The position numbers and the translations under genes are program-made. Source: JANXLS01 sp035308565 (GTDB taxonomy: Bacteria; Planctomycetota; SZUA-567; H5-PLA8). Taken from it: DNA of 64,000 nt. Of this stretch, positions 1-8,973 are shown piece by piece; position 1 is the first letter of the stretch; each line of letters begins with the position of its first letter. Below the pieces are notes generated by a model that worked only from the letters and a program-made list of their open reading frames with translations, did no database searches and had not been told where the DNA came from. The stretch spans positions 1 through 64,000 of the forward strand of contig DATGGK010000224.1 in NCBI GenBank assembly GCA_035308565.1, read 5' to 3'.

Positions 1-97
1 GGATCAAAGGGCATCGATCCATGCCCATGCTCATCAACGCGTTACTTCCGAGACAGGAGCTTGCAGAAAAAAGAGCCGCATCATAACGTATGGGAGT

Positions 98-283
98 TCA
101 GCACCCCGCCCCGAATTTCAACGGACGGAGGGACATCCGCATGGGTGGACATTCGAGCTTTTTTGAGATGCCGCCGAGATACGCGTGAAGTTCGTCGCGC
201 ATGGTTTTTTCACGCAAATAAGGGATGCGATCTTTGGTTGAGAAGACAAGATGGATGTAAACGGCGGAGAGGGATTGCGGCAT
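98..283 (-). pseudogene. Truncated RAYT (REP-associated tyrosine transposase, IS200-like) fragment
   Basis: A 61-residue frame starts at an ATG preceded by a good Shine-Dalgarno (AAAGGAG) and begins MPQSLSAVYIHLVFSTKDR, the hallmark N-terminus of Y1/RAYT transposases (HLVFSTK strand). It stays colinear through LGGISKKLECPPMR. It then runs into unrelated residues and stops before the HUH motif and catalytic tyrosine. The downstream sequence to the window edge does not restore the frame, so only the first third of the usual 150-180 residue protein survives. RAYTs mobilise short palindromic REP sequences. Matching palindromes lie immediately upstream at 340-440, which supports the assignment. 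It is inactive as it stands; whether a fuller copy existed beyond base 1 cannot be seen. Confidence 0.75.
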
Positions 284-339
284 TTTGACGGCTCCTTTCG
301 TCAAAGAACGCGCGGGAATCGATTCGCGCGCGCCGCGAC

Positions 340-440
340 GCAACGCCGTTGGCGTTGAAGGCAATCGGGCGCGCGATGACCCAGGGTAGCGGCGAGTACG
401 CCGCAACCCTGGGCTTTGAGACGCAACGCCTTTGGCGTTG
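340..440. repeat. REP-like palindrome triad next to the RAYT remnant
   Basis: There are three consecutive imperfect palindromes: CAACGCCGTTGGCGTTG (341-357), a long hairpin with arms CCCAGGGT/ACCCTGGG (380-413), and CAACGCCTTTGGCGTTG (424-440). The same three-hairpin order occurs at 35835-35927. Position beside a RAYT fragment suggests a REP/BIME-like unit. Confidence 0.65.
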
Positions 441-604
441 AAAGGCAATCTCACTTGGAAATTCGGCGCATGTTCGATTCCTCCATTCGCACCAATCGTA
501 TGGTGTTCGTCTAATTCTGCAACCCCGCTCGTTTTGCATTTTGCATTTTTCATTTTGAATTCGCCCGTTTACAACCATTGTCGTCATCGCGAGAAAGCCT
601 ACTC

Positions 605-2218
605 ATGCGCATCCGCCAAGCCCTAGCCGCCCTTCTCTACCTAGCCCTCGCCGCTTTCTCCGCGGATGACCTCCCGATCCCATTTACCGTCCCCACCACC
701 AATGGCCCCGTGACGGGCTATCAACCCGTGCTTGGGCCCGATTCATGCATCCGTTTCCTAGGCATTCCCTACGCCAAACCGCCCGTCGGCGAGCGCCGAT
801 GGAAAGCGCCCGAAAAACCCGATCCGTGGACCGCGCCGCTCAAATGCAACGCCTTCAGCAAAGTCTGCCCCCAGCCGACTCTTCCAATTTACGGCGATCT
901 CGGCCCGGCCAGCGAAGATTGTCTCTACTTGAACGTATGGACCGCCGGCAAGGTCACGACTGTAGACAATATTGACAAATTTGCCGACGAAAAACGCCCC
1001 GTCCTGTTCTGGATCCACGGCGGCGGCTTCGCCATCGGCGCCGCTTCGCAGGAACCCTATAAAGCCTGGCCGCTCGCGCAGGACGGCGCCGTCGTCGTCA
1101 CCTTCAATTACCGCCTCGGCCCCTTCGGCTTCCTCGCCCACCCCGCGCTCAGCGCCGAATCGCCCGCCCACACCTCCGGCAACTACGGCCTGATGGACAT
1201 GCTCCTCGCCCTGCATTGGGTCCACGACAACATCGCCAACTTCGGCGGCGACCCCAACAACGTCACGCTGTGGGGCGAATCCGCCGGCGGTGCGGCCGTC
1301 GAAGCGCTCATGGCCAGTCCGCAAGCCAAAGGCCTCTTCCACAAAGCCATCGTGATGAGTTCCAACACTGGCGTCGAACTGCGCTACCTGAACAAGCCCA
1401 ACGGTGCGCTGCAAAGCATGGAAGACCTCGGCCTCGAATTCCAAAAGCGCCTCAACGTCGCCGACGGCCCCGACGCGCTCAAAGAAATGCGCGCCAAATC
1501 GCCCGAAGAGCTAATGAAAGCCGCCCGCCCCGGTTCCGCAGTACCCGGCGTCTCGACGACCGACAGCATCATCGTGGACGGCAACGTCCTGCTCGAGCCG
1601 ATCAAAAAAGTCTTCGCCGAAGGCCGCATGGCCAACGTCCCCGTGCTTTACGGCAATGTCGCCGACGAAGGCACGCTCTTCGAACGCAAATCCAAAATCG
1701 ACACGCTCGCCAAGTACAAAGAATTCCTCGACAAACGCTACGCCGCCAAAAGCGCGCAAGCGTTCCAAATCTACCCCGCCGCCGATGACGCCGCCGTCCA
1801 ACCCGCGCTCGCCCTGCTCTTCGCCGATATCTTCTTCGAAACCACCCGCACCCACGCCCGCCAACTCGCGGCCGTCCAGCCCAACACCTTCGTCTACCAT
1901 TTCACGCGCAAAGCCAAACCGATGATCGACTCAAAATGGGACGTGTATCACGGCTCCGAAGTCCCCTTCTTCTTCGGCACCGTCACCGATCCCGAAAAAT
2001 ACAGCGACGCCGACCGCGAGCTCTCGCGCCAAATCCGCATCTACCTGCTCGCTTTCGCCAAAACCGGCAACCCCAACGGCGACCCCGCCCCCCGCGCCCC
2101 CGACTGGCCCGCGTACAAGCTCGGCGAGGAAAAACACATCATCCTCGACACGCCCATCTCCACCGGCGACAAGTTGCACGCGAAAACGCTGGACGCCTTA
2201 ATCGAATTGGAAAAGTAA
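605..2218 (+). CDS. Secreted type-B carboxylesterase
   Basis: This is an alpha/beta hydrolase of the carboxylesterase type B (COesterase) family, which hydrolyses carboxylic esters. The 537-residue length is normal. The preferred start is ATG 605, giving a signal peptide MRIRQALAALLYLALAAFS; an in-frame ATG at 578 adds nine residues. Visible family marks are EDCLYLNVW, the oxyanion-hole HGGGF, FNYRLGPFGFL, the nucleophile elbow GESAGG (Ser about 226), an ADEG acid segment (Glu about 356) and HGSEVPFFFG (His about 449). The triad is therefore intact. It is monocistronic, followed by about 170 bases before the next gene. Natural substrate cannot be read from sequence. Confidence 0.93.
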   Translation: MRIRQALAALLYLALAAFSADDLPIPFTVPTTNGPVTGYQPVLGPDSCIRFLGIPYAKPPVGERRWKAPEKPDPWTAPLKCNAFSKVCPQPTLPIYGDLGPASEDCLYLNVWTAGKVTTVDNIDKFADEKRPVLFWIHGGGFAIGAASQEPYKAWPLAQDGAVVVTFNYRLGPFGFLAHPALSAESPAHTSGNYGLMDMLLALHWVHDNIANFGGDPNNVTLWGESAGGAAVEALMASPQAKGLFHKAIVMSSNTGVELRYLNKPNGALQSMEDLGLEFQKRLNVADGPDALKEMRAKSPEELMKAARPGSAVPGVSTTDSIIVDGNVLLEPIKKVFAEGRMANVPVLYGNVADEGTLFERKSKIDTLAKYKEFLDKRYAAKSAQAFQIYPAADDAAVQPALALLFADIFFETTRTHARQLAAVQPNTFVYHFTRKAKPMIDSKWDVYHGSEVPFFFGTVTDPEKYSDADRELSRQIRIYLLAFAKTGNPNGDPAPRAPDWPAYKLGEEKHIILDTPISTGDKLHAKTLDALIELEK

Positions 2219-2391
2219 TCGCCACAACATTATTTCAGTCCTATCCCGGAATTCGCGAATGCGCCACTCGCCGTCAACGCATTTCTCCCCGCGATCCGTC
2301 AAAATTCAAATCCGGACTCCATGAATAAACCGCGCCTGTACTTCGTGAAAGTCGAGTATAGAATGCCGCCAGCAACGCCAAAGGCGACCCA

Positions 2392-5157
2392 TTGAAAAAA
2401 CTTTTCTCCTCACGCGCGTCCCGCGCCCTGTATTCACCCGCTCACGTCTTTTTGATTTCCGCGTGTACAGCGATCTTTCTGGGCCAAAACGCTATCGCCG
2501 CTCAGCGCATACCCGATTATCCCCTGGGCACGCCGAATTTCATTGCAGGCGTCACCTACAAGGCGTGGTTCAACACAACGGGTGCGGGTGTAATTCCCAC
2601 GCCGCCGGATCCAGGCGCGACGTTTGGCGCGCCGAGCGCCGCCGGCTTGGTAACCACTCAACCATACATTACCTGTAGCTCCGCATCCGCCAGCCCTCCG
2701 CGTTCGGCTTCGAACGTGAATTTTGCGATACAATGGGACTCCTATTTTTTGGCGTCCACATCCGGGACATACACATTTAATACTACCTCCGATGATGGCA
2801 GCCTGATTTACATAGGTGTGGGAACAGTCGATCAGCGCCTTGTCGTCAGCAATAATTACTCCCAGGGAGAGACGCTCCGGTCGGGTACCGTCGATCTGCA
2901 GGCCGGCTATCACAAAATAACCGTCCTCTACGCCCAGGGCGGCGGAGGTTTCAGTTTGGACTCACAGGCGCAACCGCCCGGCGGGGCGCTGACAACCATC
3001 GACATATACCTTTATCAGTTCGCGCCGCCCGCCGTCGCGGTGGCCGATTCGTATGTAGTTCCGCCCGGCGCTCTATTCAAACGGCCGGCGCCCGGCGTCC
3101 TGGCCAACGATAGCGATCCTCAGCGCTTGACAGCCGCGCTGGATGCGACCACGTCCCACGGCACTCTTGCGCTCAGCAATGATGGCGGTTTTACCTACAT
3201 GCCCGACGCCGGCTTCTCCGGGCAGGATTCGTTTACGTACCACGCACTCAATTCCACCAACCAATCCTCGTCTGTCGTTACGGTGACCATCAACGTCGAG
3301 AATCTCTCAGTCGCTTCGGCCACTCCGGCATCGGGGTTTGTGGGTCAGGCCATTCAGAATGTGTCAATCGCCGGTACAGGTTTCAAAACAATTCCTGTTC
3401 CCGCCAGCGCCGTTTCATTCAATGGACACTCTTATCTCTACATCACGACAACGATGGACTGGCACGCGGCCAGGGATTATTGCAATGGCCTCGGCGGGCA
3501 TTTGGTTACGATTGGTTCGGCGGCCGAAAACACCCTTATTATGGGCATGATTCAAGCATCGACGTGGATTGGATTGAGCGACGAAGCCGTTTCAGGCACG
3601 TTTCTCTGGGTCAACAATGAGCCGCTGGTATATACCAATTGGGGTCTCGGCGAGCCCAGTTTGGGAATCGAGACTTTTACCATCATGAGAACCGATGGCA
3701 CCTGGAACGACACGGGACCCGATACGTTCGGTTCCGTATGTGAATTCGACGGTATGTTTACAAGCGTGAAGCTCGTCAGAGGCGCAGCCGAAATCGACGG
3801 CACAAACATTCGCGTCAATTCAAGCTTTCAGTTGCTCGCCGACTTCAATCTGCCCACAAATGCGGCCGGCACATGGGACATTGTGCTGACCGATCCGGAC
3901 ACCTCCGCAACAGTCACTCTTGCGAACGGATTCAACATCGACAAGTTCACACCGCTAATCGTCTGGCCGCAGCCCGCGGCCATCGTCGCCGGCACACCGT
4001 TAAGCTCCGCGCAATTGAACGCCGTCGCGGAGGACGCAGCGACGTTGCTTCCAATTTCAGGCACGTTTGCCTACTCTCCCGATTTTGGAGCAAAACTTGG
4101 CGCCGGTGCGGGTCAGTCTTTAACAGTTACCTTTACTCCAAACGACACATCGAACTACAATGCCGTGCAGGCAACGAATGCCATTCAAGTTAATCCCGCG
4201 ATTCCGCCGGCGATCACAAACGTGCTCGACATTTCGACGCCGATAAATACCTTTCTCACCTTCACCTTGAACGCCAGCGGTACCGTACCAGTGACTTTTG
4301 GCGCCGCGAATTTGCCGGCGGGCCTCGCATTGAACGGCGACACCATAACAGGCACCCCTTCGGCCAGCGGCGTTTTCGACATCGCCCTCACCGCCACAAA
4401 TTACGGCGGCAGCGTCTCGAAGGTTTTGAAACTGACTGTCATCGCCGGCGGCACAAACCACGCGCCCACATTCGCGTCGCCGCCCACAGCCTCTGCCAAT
4501 CCTGCGCTAGTTGGTACGCCCGTCACATTCGCCGCACAGGCCGCCGACGCCGACGGCGACGCGCTCGAATACACCTGGGATTTTGGCGATGGCACAACGG
4601 CCGTTGGCGCGAGCGTTTCGAAATCTTTCGCCGGCGCCGGCGTGTACATCGTGACGGTGACAGTTTTCGACGGGCAAGCCGGCACGGCGCAGAGCGTCGA
4701 TCTGGTCGTCAATGCGCAAACCGCTCAGGACTCTTTCGCCGTTTCAAAAGTTAAACTCGGATTTAGTTTCACCAAAAGCAACAGCGACACGCTCACGTTT
4801 TCCGGTCAGATTCCAGTGCCGCCGGGCTTTTCGCCCGCCGGGAAAAGCGTGCGCGTTCTCATCGGCGGATTTGTCAACAGCGCGACCCTGAACGAAAAGG
4901 GTGCATCAGACGACAAGACATTTGCACTGCGTTCGAAGAAAGGCAGCGCCACTGCCAGCTTTTCCTTCACGGTGAAGAACCGCGATCTCTTCGTGCCGCT
5001 GCAGTCCCAGGGCTTCACCAAAACGGCGCCCAATCCAGCGCTCGATTTCCCGGTGATCGTGGTCCTCGACGGCACATCGCACCTGTCCCGAATAACGCTG
5101 GCCTATACCGTAAAAGCCAGCCGCGGCACGCCGCAAAGCGGCACCGGCAAAAAGTAA
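2392..5157 (+). CDS. Secreted multidomain PA14 / C-type lectin / PKD protein
   Basis: The 921-residue exported protein starts at TTG 2392 with a long signal region ending near residue 37. Domains in order: PA14-like sugar-binding (about 50-210), cadherin-like VLANDSD module (211-302), first half of an IPT/TIG-like sandwich (305-335), a C-type lectin domain (340-453: WHAARDYCNGLGGHLVTI, WIGLSD, TWND, C450), second half of the IPT sandwich (454-516), MBG-like (518-600), He_PIG-type Ig (603-684), PKD (692-773 with WDFGDGTT) and a C-terminal beta domain (780-915). Likely role is carbohydrate binding or adhesion at the cell surface. No catalytic domain is seen. The C-terminal domain recurs in the protein at 41479-44349. 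Confidence 0.85.
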   Translation: MKKLFSSRASRALYSPAHVFLISACTAIFLGQNAIAAQRIPDYPLGTPNFIAGVTYKAWFNTTGAGVIPTPPDPGATFGAPSAAGLVTTQPYITCSSASASPPRSASNVNFAIQWDSYFLASTSGTYTFNTTSDDGSLIYIGVGTVDQRLVVSNNYSQGETLRSGTVDLQAGYHKITVLYAQGGGGFSLDSQAQPPGGALTTIDIYLYQFAPPAVAVADSYVVPPGALFKRPAPGVLANDSDPQRLTAALDATTSHGTLALSNDGGFTYMPDAGFSGQDSFTYHALNSTNQSSSVVTVTINVENLSVASATPASGFVGQAIQNVSIAGTGFKTIPVPASAVSFNGHSYLYITTTMDWHAARDYCNGLGGHLVTIGSAAENTLIMGMIQASTWIGLSDEAVSGTFLWVNNEPLVYTNWGLGEPSLGIETFTIMRTDGTWNDTGPDTFGSVCEFDGMFTSVKLVRGAAEIDGTNIRVNSSFQLLADFNLPTNAAGTWDIVLTDPDTSATVTLANGFNIDKFTPLIVWPQPAAIVAGTPLSSAQLNAVAEDAATLLPISGTFAYSPDFGAKLGAGAGQSLTVTFTPNDTSNYNAVQATNAIQVNPAIPPAITNVLDISTPINTFLTFTLNASGTVPVTFGAANLPAGLALNGDTITGTPSASGVFDIALTATNYGGSVSKVLKLTVIAGGTNHAPTFASPPTASANPALVGTPVTFAAQAADADGDALEYTWDFGDGTTAVGASVSKSFAGAGVYIVTVTVFDGQAGTAQSVDLVVNAQTAQDSFAVSKVKLGFSFTKSNSDTLTFSGQIPVPPGFSPAGKSVRVLIGGFVNSATLNEKGASDDKTFALRSKKGSATASFSFTVKNRDLFVPLQSQGFTKTAPNPALDFPVIVVLDGTSHLSRITLAYTVKASRGTPQSGTGKK

Positions 5158-5230
5158 TTTCGCGATGCATCTGAATGCGTGCGCCTGCGTTTTTGTGGTG
5201 CAGGCCGTTTGAAGCTGCAGCCGTTGTCAA

Positions 5231-6574
5231 TCACCGCGTGTTGCGCACCTCCCGCCGCATCGAATTCTGCAGGCACGCCACTCCAAAAAATGGATTGCGG
5301 CGGTCGGCTCGCGGAATGATGGAGATCATCGCGGCTCGAGGCAATTCAAGATAGCGCGCGCCGCCGACGTGCTGGTTCCAGCCGTTGGAACTGTTGGCGT
5401 CCGTGAGCGTCTCGACGGCGCTGAGCATGATGGCGTAATCGGCCGGTTCCATGTCCATGCAGAGTTTGAAAACTGCCAGCACTTCGTCGCCGGCTTTCAA
5501 GTCGAGCGGGTCGAGGTCGGCGTTGACCCAGCTTCGGCCGAAGAGGACTTTGTTGGCGCGGTCGGTGATGGCGATGCCGATGTTCACGCGCGGCATGTCG
5601 GCGTTCGCCTTCCAGCGCGTATGCAACTCAACCCACCCACCCTGCTCGACGGACGCCGTGCCGTTGCTGAATGCCACACCGAGAAGTTCCATGCGCTTGT
5701 CGCCAAGCTGGTCTGTGCGATTCGGATCTTTCCAGACGAGTCCATCGTTCGCCGGATTCGCGGGCACTTCAAACGAGCGCTCGACTTTTTCCGGAAGCGG
5801 AGGCGGCGCTTCAACGCTGGCTTGGTTTGGCTGCTCGATTGCTCCGCCCATTGACGCAAAGTAAATTCGGACGCCGGCGTGAACGTCGCCGAGATGGCGG
5901 GAGATTCCTTTTTCGAGCACCATCACATTTTTGCAGAGCGTCTGCACCGCGCCAAGGTCGTGCGAGACAAAGAGCATGGCGACGCCGGATTCGAGCAGTT
6001 CGCGGGCGCGGCGAAAACATTTTTGTTGGAAGAATATGTCGCCGACGCTGAGCGCTTCGTCCACGATCAGCACGTCGGGTTCGAAGCAGGCCCACATGCT
6101 GAAGGCGAGGCGCACGTGCATGCCGCTGCTGTACATTTTCACCGGGCGCGCGAAGAAATCGCCGAGTTCCGCGAAACGCTCGATCTGCTCCATTTTGGAT
6201 TCGGCGTAGCCCTCGGGGAAATCGAGCAGGCGCGAACAGTTGACGACGTTGTCGCGGCCGTTGAGTTCGGGGTTCATGCCGGTGCCCAATTCGAGCAGGC
6301 TGAGCACGCGGCCGCGCACCTCAAATGCGCCTTCGGTGGCGAAGAGCGAACCGGTGAGGATTTTCAGAAGCGTGCTTTTGCCGGAACCGTTGGCGCCAAT
6401 AACGCCGAGGCATTCGCCGCGCGCGACTTGAAAGGAGACGTTGCGCAGCGCCCAGAAATCCTGATGCCGGTTTGCGCCGCCAAAGGAAATCCATTCGGCC
6501 AGGCGCGCCCAGGGCGAGGCATAGAGTTTGAAGCGCTTGCCGAGGCCGGAAGCGGAGACGATCGCGTCGCTCAT
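5231..6574 (-). CDS. wzt: Polysaccharide ABC exporter ATPase with C-terminal glycan-binding domain (Wzt type)
   Basis: This is the ATP-binding subunit that drives export of a finished, lipid-linked glycan across the inner membrane. The 447 residues carry Walker A GANGSGKST (60-68), the signature YSSGMHVRLAF (148-158), Walker B VLIVDEAL (168-175) and the switch SHD (about 204). A beta-sandwich Wzt-C-like extension (about 290-430) follows. That extension is present in exporters that recognise a specific chain terminus, often one capped by methyl or another group, which fits the methyltransferases in the neighbourhood. The ATG lies one base after the stop of the permease gene. It is the last gene of the minus-strand operon. 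Confidence 0.92.
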   Translation of the reverse strand: MSDAIVSASGLGKRFKLYASPWARLAEWISFGGANRHQDFWALRNVSFQVARGECLGVIGANGSGKSTLLKILTGSLFATEGAFEVRGRVLSLLELGTGMNPELNGRDNVVNCSRLLDFPEGYAESKMEQIERFAELGDFFARPVKMYSSGMHVRLAFSMWACFEPDVLIVDEALSVGDIFFQQKCFRRARELLESGVAMLFVSHDLGAVQTLCKNVMVLEKGISRHLGDVHAGVRIYFASMGGAIEQPNQASVEAPPPLPEKVERSFEVPANPANDGLVWKDPNRTDQLGDKRMELLGVAFSNGTASVEQGGWVELHTRWKANADMPRVNIGIAITDRANKVLFGRSWVNADLDPLDLKAGDEVLAVFKLCMDMEPADYAIMLSAVETLTDANSSNGWNQHVGGARYLELPRAAMISIIPRADRRNPFFGVACLQNSMRREVRNTR

Positions 6575-6575
6575 G

Positions 6576-7358
6576 TCAGATCACGTCCCGAATTTCGGGC
6601 CTGAGTTTTCGCAAAATGAGATGTGCCAGAACTGAAAGCGCCGCGGGCCACGCGAACATGGCAATCCACGTTTCGGCGTCGGGCCATTGCGCGAAAAGAA
6701 AAAGATCGTGCATGGCATTGATCGCCGGGACGACCGGATGAAATCGTGCGATGTCCTGCAATGCCTGCGGAACGGCGCCGGGCGCATAAACGATCGGCGC
6801 CGTCCACATGGCGATTTGAAGCAGGACGGGCAGCACGTGCGCGATGTCCGGGAAGAAAACGCGCAGCGAACCGCTCAGGACGCTGAATGCGTAGGCGAGC
6901 CAGATAAAACAAAACAGCGGAATGGGCAGCGCCACCCATTGGATCGACGGCGAAGCGCCCGTGGCGAGCGCGAAAATCAGCAGCAGCAACATGCTGATTG
7001 CGAGTCCGATCGCTGAGGAGACAGCGGCTTCGGCGATAAAAAGATATTCGGGCACCGCGAGTTTCTTTAAGAATTGCGCATTGGTCGTGAGCGCGTTTGT
7101 GCCGCGCGATACGCATTCGCTGAAAGCGATCCACGGCAGCAGGCCGGCGCATAAATAGAGCGTGAACGCAAACGTGCCGCTGAGTTTCGCCAGATGCGGC
7201 GTCATCAGCCGGCTGAACACAATTGCGTAAAGCAGAATGGACGCGAGCGGCTGAAGCACGTTCCACAGCACGCCCGCGCCCGTGCCGGCGAAACGATGGC
7301 GCACGTCCGTGAGCGCGCGGCGCCAGACGAAACCGCGGTATTTGTAGAGTGCCCTCAC
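6576..7358 (-). CDS. wzm: Polysaccharide ABC exporter permease (Wzm type, ABC-2 family)
   Basis: The 260-residue integral membrane protein has six predicted hydrophobic segments and the ABC2_membrane pattern: an N-terminal amphipathic YRGFVWRRALTDVRHRFAGT, then LLYAIVFSRL, the conserved VPEYLFIAEA region and the FFPDIAHVLPVLLQIAMWTAPIVY segment. It forms the channel through which Wzt (immediately downstream) exports glycan. Start ATG 7358 sits 7 bases after the stop of the sugar isomerase, so the genes are clearly co-transcribed. Family identity is secure; the glycan is inferred from the upstream heptose genes. Confidence 0.9.
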   Translation of the reverse strand: MRALYKYRGFVWRRALTDVRHRFAGTGAGVLWNVLQPLASILLYAIVFSRLMTPHLAKLSGTFAFTLYLCAGLLPWIAFSECVSRGTNALTTNAQFLKKLAVPEYLFIAEAAVSSAIGLAISMLLLLIFALATGASPSIQWVALPIPLFCFIWLAYAFSVLSGSLRVFFPDIAHVLPVLLQIAMWTAPIVYAPGAVPQALQDIARFHPVVPAINAMHDLFLFAQWPDAETWIAMFAWPAALSVLAHLILRKLRPEIRDVI

Positions 7359-7365
7359 GCGGCCC

Positions 7366-7962
7366 TCACTTGACCGATTCCCATTTCGTCTGCGTCTGTT
7401 TGAGCGCCGGATGCGACACGAGCAGATGCCAGACGACGGCCTGGAAAGCTTCGGAGTGCGGCGTGATGTGCGCCGGGTTCACGACCGGCACGAGCACGCA
7501 GGCGTCGGCGACTTTGCCCGTGTAGCCGCCGTCGCGCCCGACTATGCCGATGACTTTTGAGCCGATCTGCTTGGCGTATTGCAGCGCGGTGACGAGATTG
7601 GGACTGACATTCTTTTCGAGATTTCCGCCGCCAACGGAGAAAATCAGCAGCGCGTCTTTTGCGCTGAGCTTGCTGACTTTCAGCCACGCTTCGAAGATCG
7701 ACGGCCAGCCTTCGTCGTTGGCGCGCGCGGTGAGTTCGGAGACGTTGTCGGTAGGCGCGTAAGCTTCGATGCCAACGATTTTGCGAAAGTCGTTGACGGC
7801 GTGCGAGGCGTTGCCCGCACTGCCGCCGACGCCGAGGATGAAGAGCCGGCCGCCGCCAGCGCGCGTGGCCGCGAGAATTTCGGCGGCTTTCTCGATCTGT
7901 TCGACGGAAAGACCGGCGGCGACTTGCTGGACTTCGGCGAGGAATTGTTGGGTGAATGACAT
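7366..7962 (-). CDS. gmhA: SIS-domain sugar-phosphate isomerase, GmhA-like (sedoheptulose-7-P isomerase)
   Basis: The single SIS-domain protein of about 198 residues has FILGVGGSAGNASHAVNDFRK, the phosphosugar-binding loop of the GmhA family, and LLIFSVGGGN and VIGIVGRDGG strands. GmhA converts sedoheptulose 7-phosphate to D-glycero-D-manno-heptose 7-phosphate. The next enzymes of that route (HddA, HddC types) are encoded just upstream. Start ATG 7962 has GGAG about 12 bases ahead; an ATG at 7980 is possible but lacks a ribosome site. The position in the operon makes the heptose assignment likely, though SIS proteins vary in substrate. Confidence 0.8.
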   Translation of the reverse strand: MSFTQQFLAEVQQVAAGLSVEQIEKAAEILAATRAGGGRLFILGVGGSAGNASHAVNDFRKIVGIEAYAPTDNVSELTARANDEGWPSIFEAWLKVSKLSAKDALLIFSVGGGNLEKNVSPNLVTALQYAKQIGSKVIGIVGRDGGYTGKVADACVLVPVVNPAHITPHSEAFQAVVWHLLVSHPALKQTQTKWESVK

Positions 7963-7983
7963 GCGATTCAGCGTCTCCATTAT

Positions 7984-8973
7984 CTATTTTACGGGAAATT
8001 CCTTGAGCGATCCGATACGAGCGGCGACTCTGAGGAGTTCGGTGAGTTTGTCGGAGTTGTCAATCGAGTTGACCACGGAGATGATCGGCACAGGAACCTT
8101 GCCGAAACGCTCTTCAAGAAGCACGAGAATCGATTTCCGCGTTCCCGTTTGAATGCCTTCCCTGCGCCCACGTTCGCGTCCCTGTTTAATGCCTTCGCGT
8201 CTTCCAATCTTCATCCCGTGTCGCTCAAACGATGTGACGTATGACATGGCCTTTGGCTCCTCCCATTTCTCGATCTCGCTCACACATTTGTCCTGCAGAT
8301 TATCAGGTAAAATCATGAGCCAGTCAATGAACCTGATTAATTCTTCGACTTCAGTTCTGTTCGATCCGTAGCGATAAAGGTTCTTGATCAATGCCGTTTT
8401 CCAGGCAAGGCGGTCGACTGGATTGTGTCTCGTTTCAAGCGTCTTCAAATGTGCCAGCACAAATGTCGCGAATGGATTTTCGTGTTTCAGCAGCGTTTCC
8501 GCATCCGCGCGAAAATCCAATAGCTTGATAATTGGAAAATCCAATCGCGCACGGCAGCCCCAAATGCCGGACTCGAAGGACTGTGGCCGCCAATTCTGGT
8601 CGTCGTCGCCCAGAATCGCGAAACTCGCAACGCGCTGCATAAAAAGGTCGAATCCGCGATAATTATAAATGTACATGCGTTCACCAAATTGCGGATCTGG
8701 TTGTGATTGAACCTCAATGTGGATCAGCACCCACTGTTCGCGTCCATCCTTCAGATACACTTTGATCAGCGCGTCCACAGTCCGTTTGCCGGACTTTGCG
8801 CGCCGCATGATTGAACGCAGTTCCTTGTCGAGGAATTCCGGTTTGCGGCTCCAATTGATTTGCGCGTGAACATTCGGCCAGAAAAACTGGACCATGCGCC
8901 TGAAGAGCTTGACCATAGCCTCCTTCCAGGCGCCGTCAAAATCATCGGCGTGCACGCGTCTATTTTTCTTCAT
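7984..8973 (-). CDS. Rpn-family recombination-promoting nuclease / transposase-like protein
   Basis: About 329 residues starting MKKNRRVHADDFDGAWKE. The core KVYLKDGREQWVLIHIEVQ fits the PD-(D/E)XK nuclease pattern (acidic strand, then E-V-Q) of Rpn/PDDEXK_2 proteins. These are DNA endonucleases that stimulate RecA-independent recombination and often behave as mobile genes. A basic, Gly/Arg-rich hinge (KIGRREGIKQGRERG) and a small helical tail follow, typical of the family. The start overlaps the end of the nucleotidyltransferase gene by 14 bases, and the stop is only a few bases before gmhA. It therefore sits inside a sugar operon with no obvious role there. Its presence may reflect past insertion. 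Confidence 0.8.
   Translation of the reverse strand: MKKNRRVHADDFDGAWKEAMVKLFRRMVQFFWPNVHAQINWSRKPEFLDKELRSIMRRAKSGKRTVDALIKVYLKDGREQWVLIHIEVQSQPDPQFGERMYIYNYRGFDLFMQRVASFAILGDDDQNWRPQSFESGIWGCRARLDFPIIKLLDFRADAETLLKHENPFATFVLAHLKTLETRHNPVDRLAWKTALIKNLYRYGSNRTEVEELIRFIDWLMILPDNLQDKCVSEIEKWEEPKAMSYVTSFERHGMKIGRREGIKQGRERGRREGIQTGTRKSILVLLEERFGKVPVPIISVVNSIDNSDKLTELLRVAARIGSLKEFPVK

Noticed and set aside
61..288. Small plus-strand gene at the left edge
   Set aside because: It lies opposite the RAYT remnant and has no family match or ribosome site.
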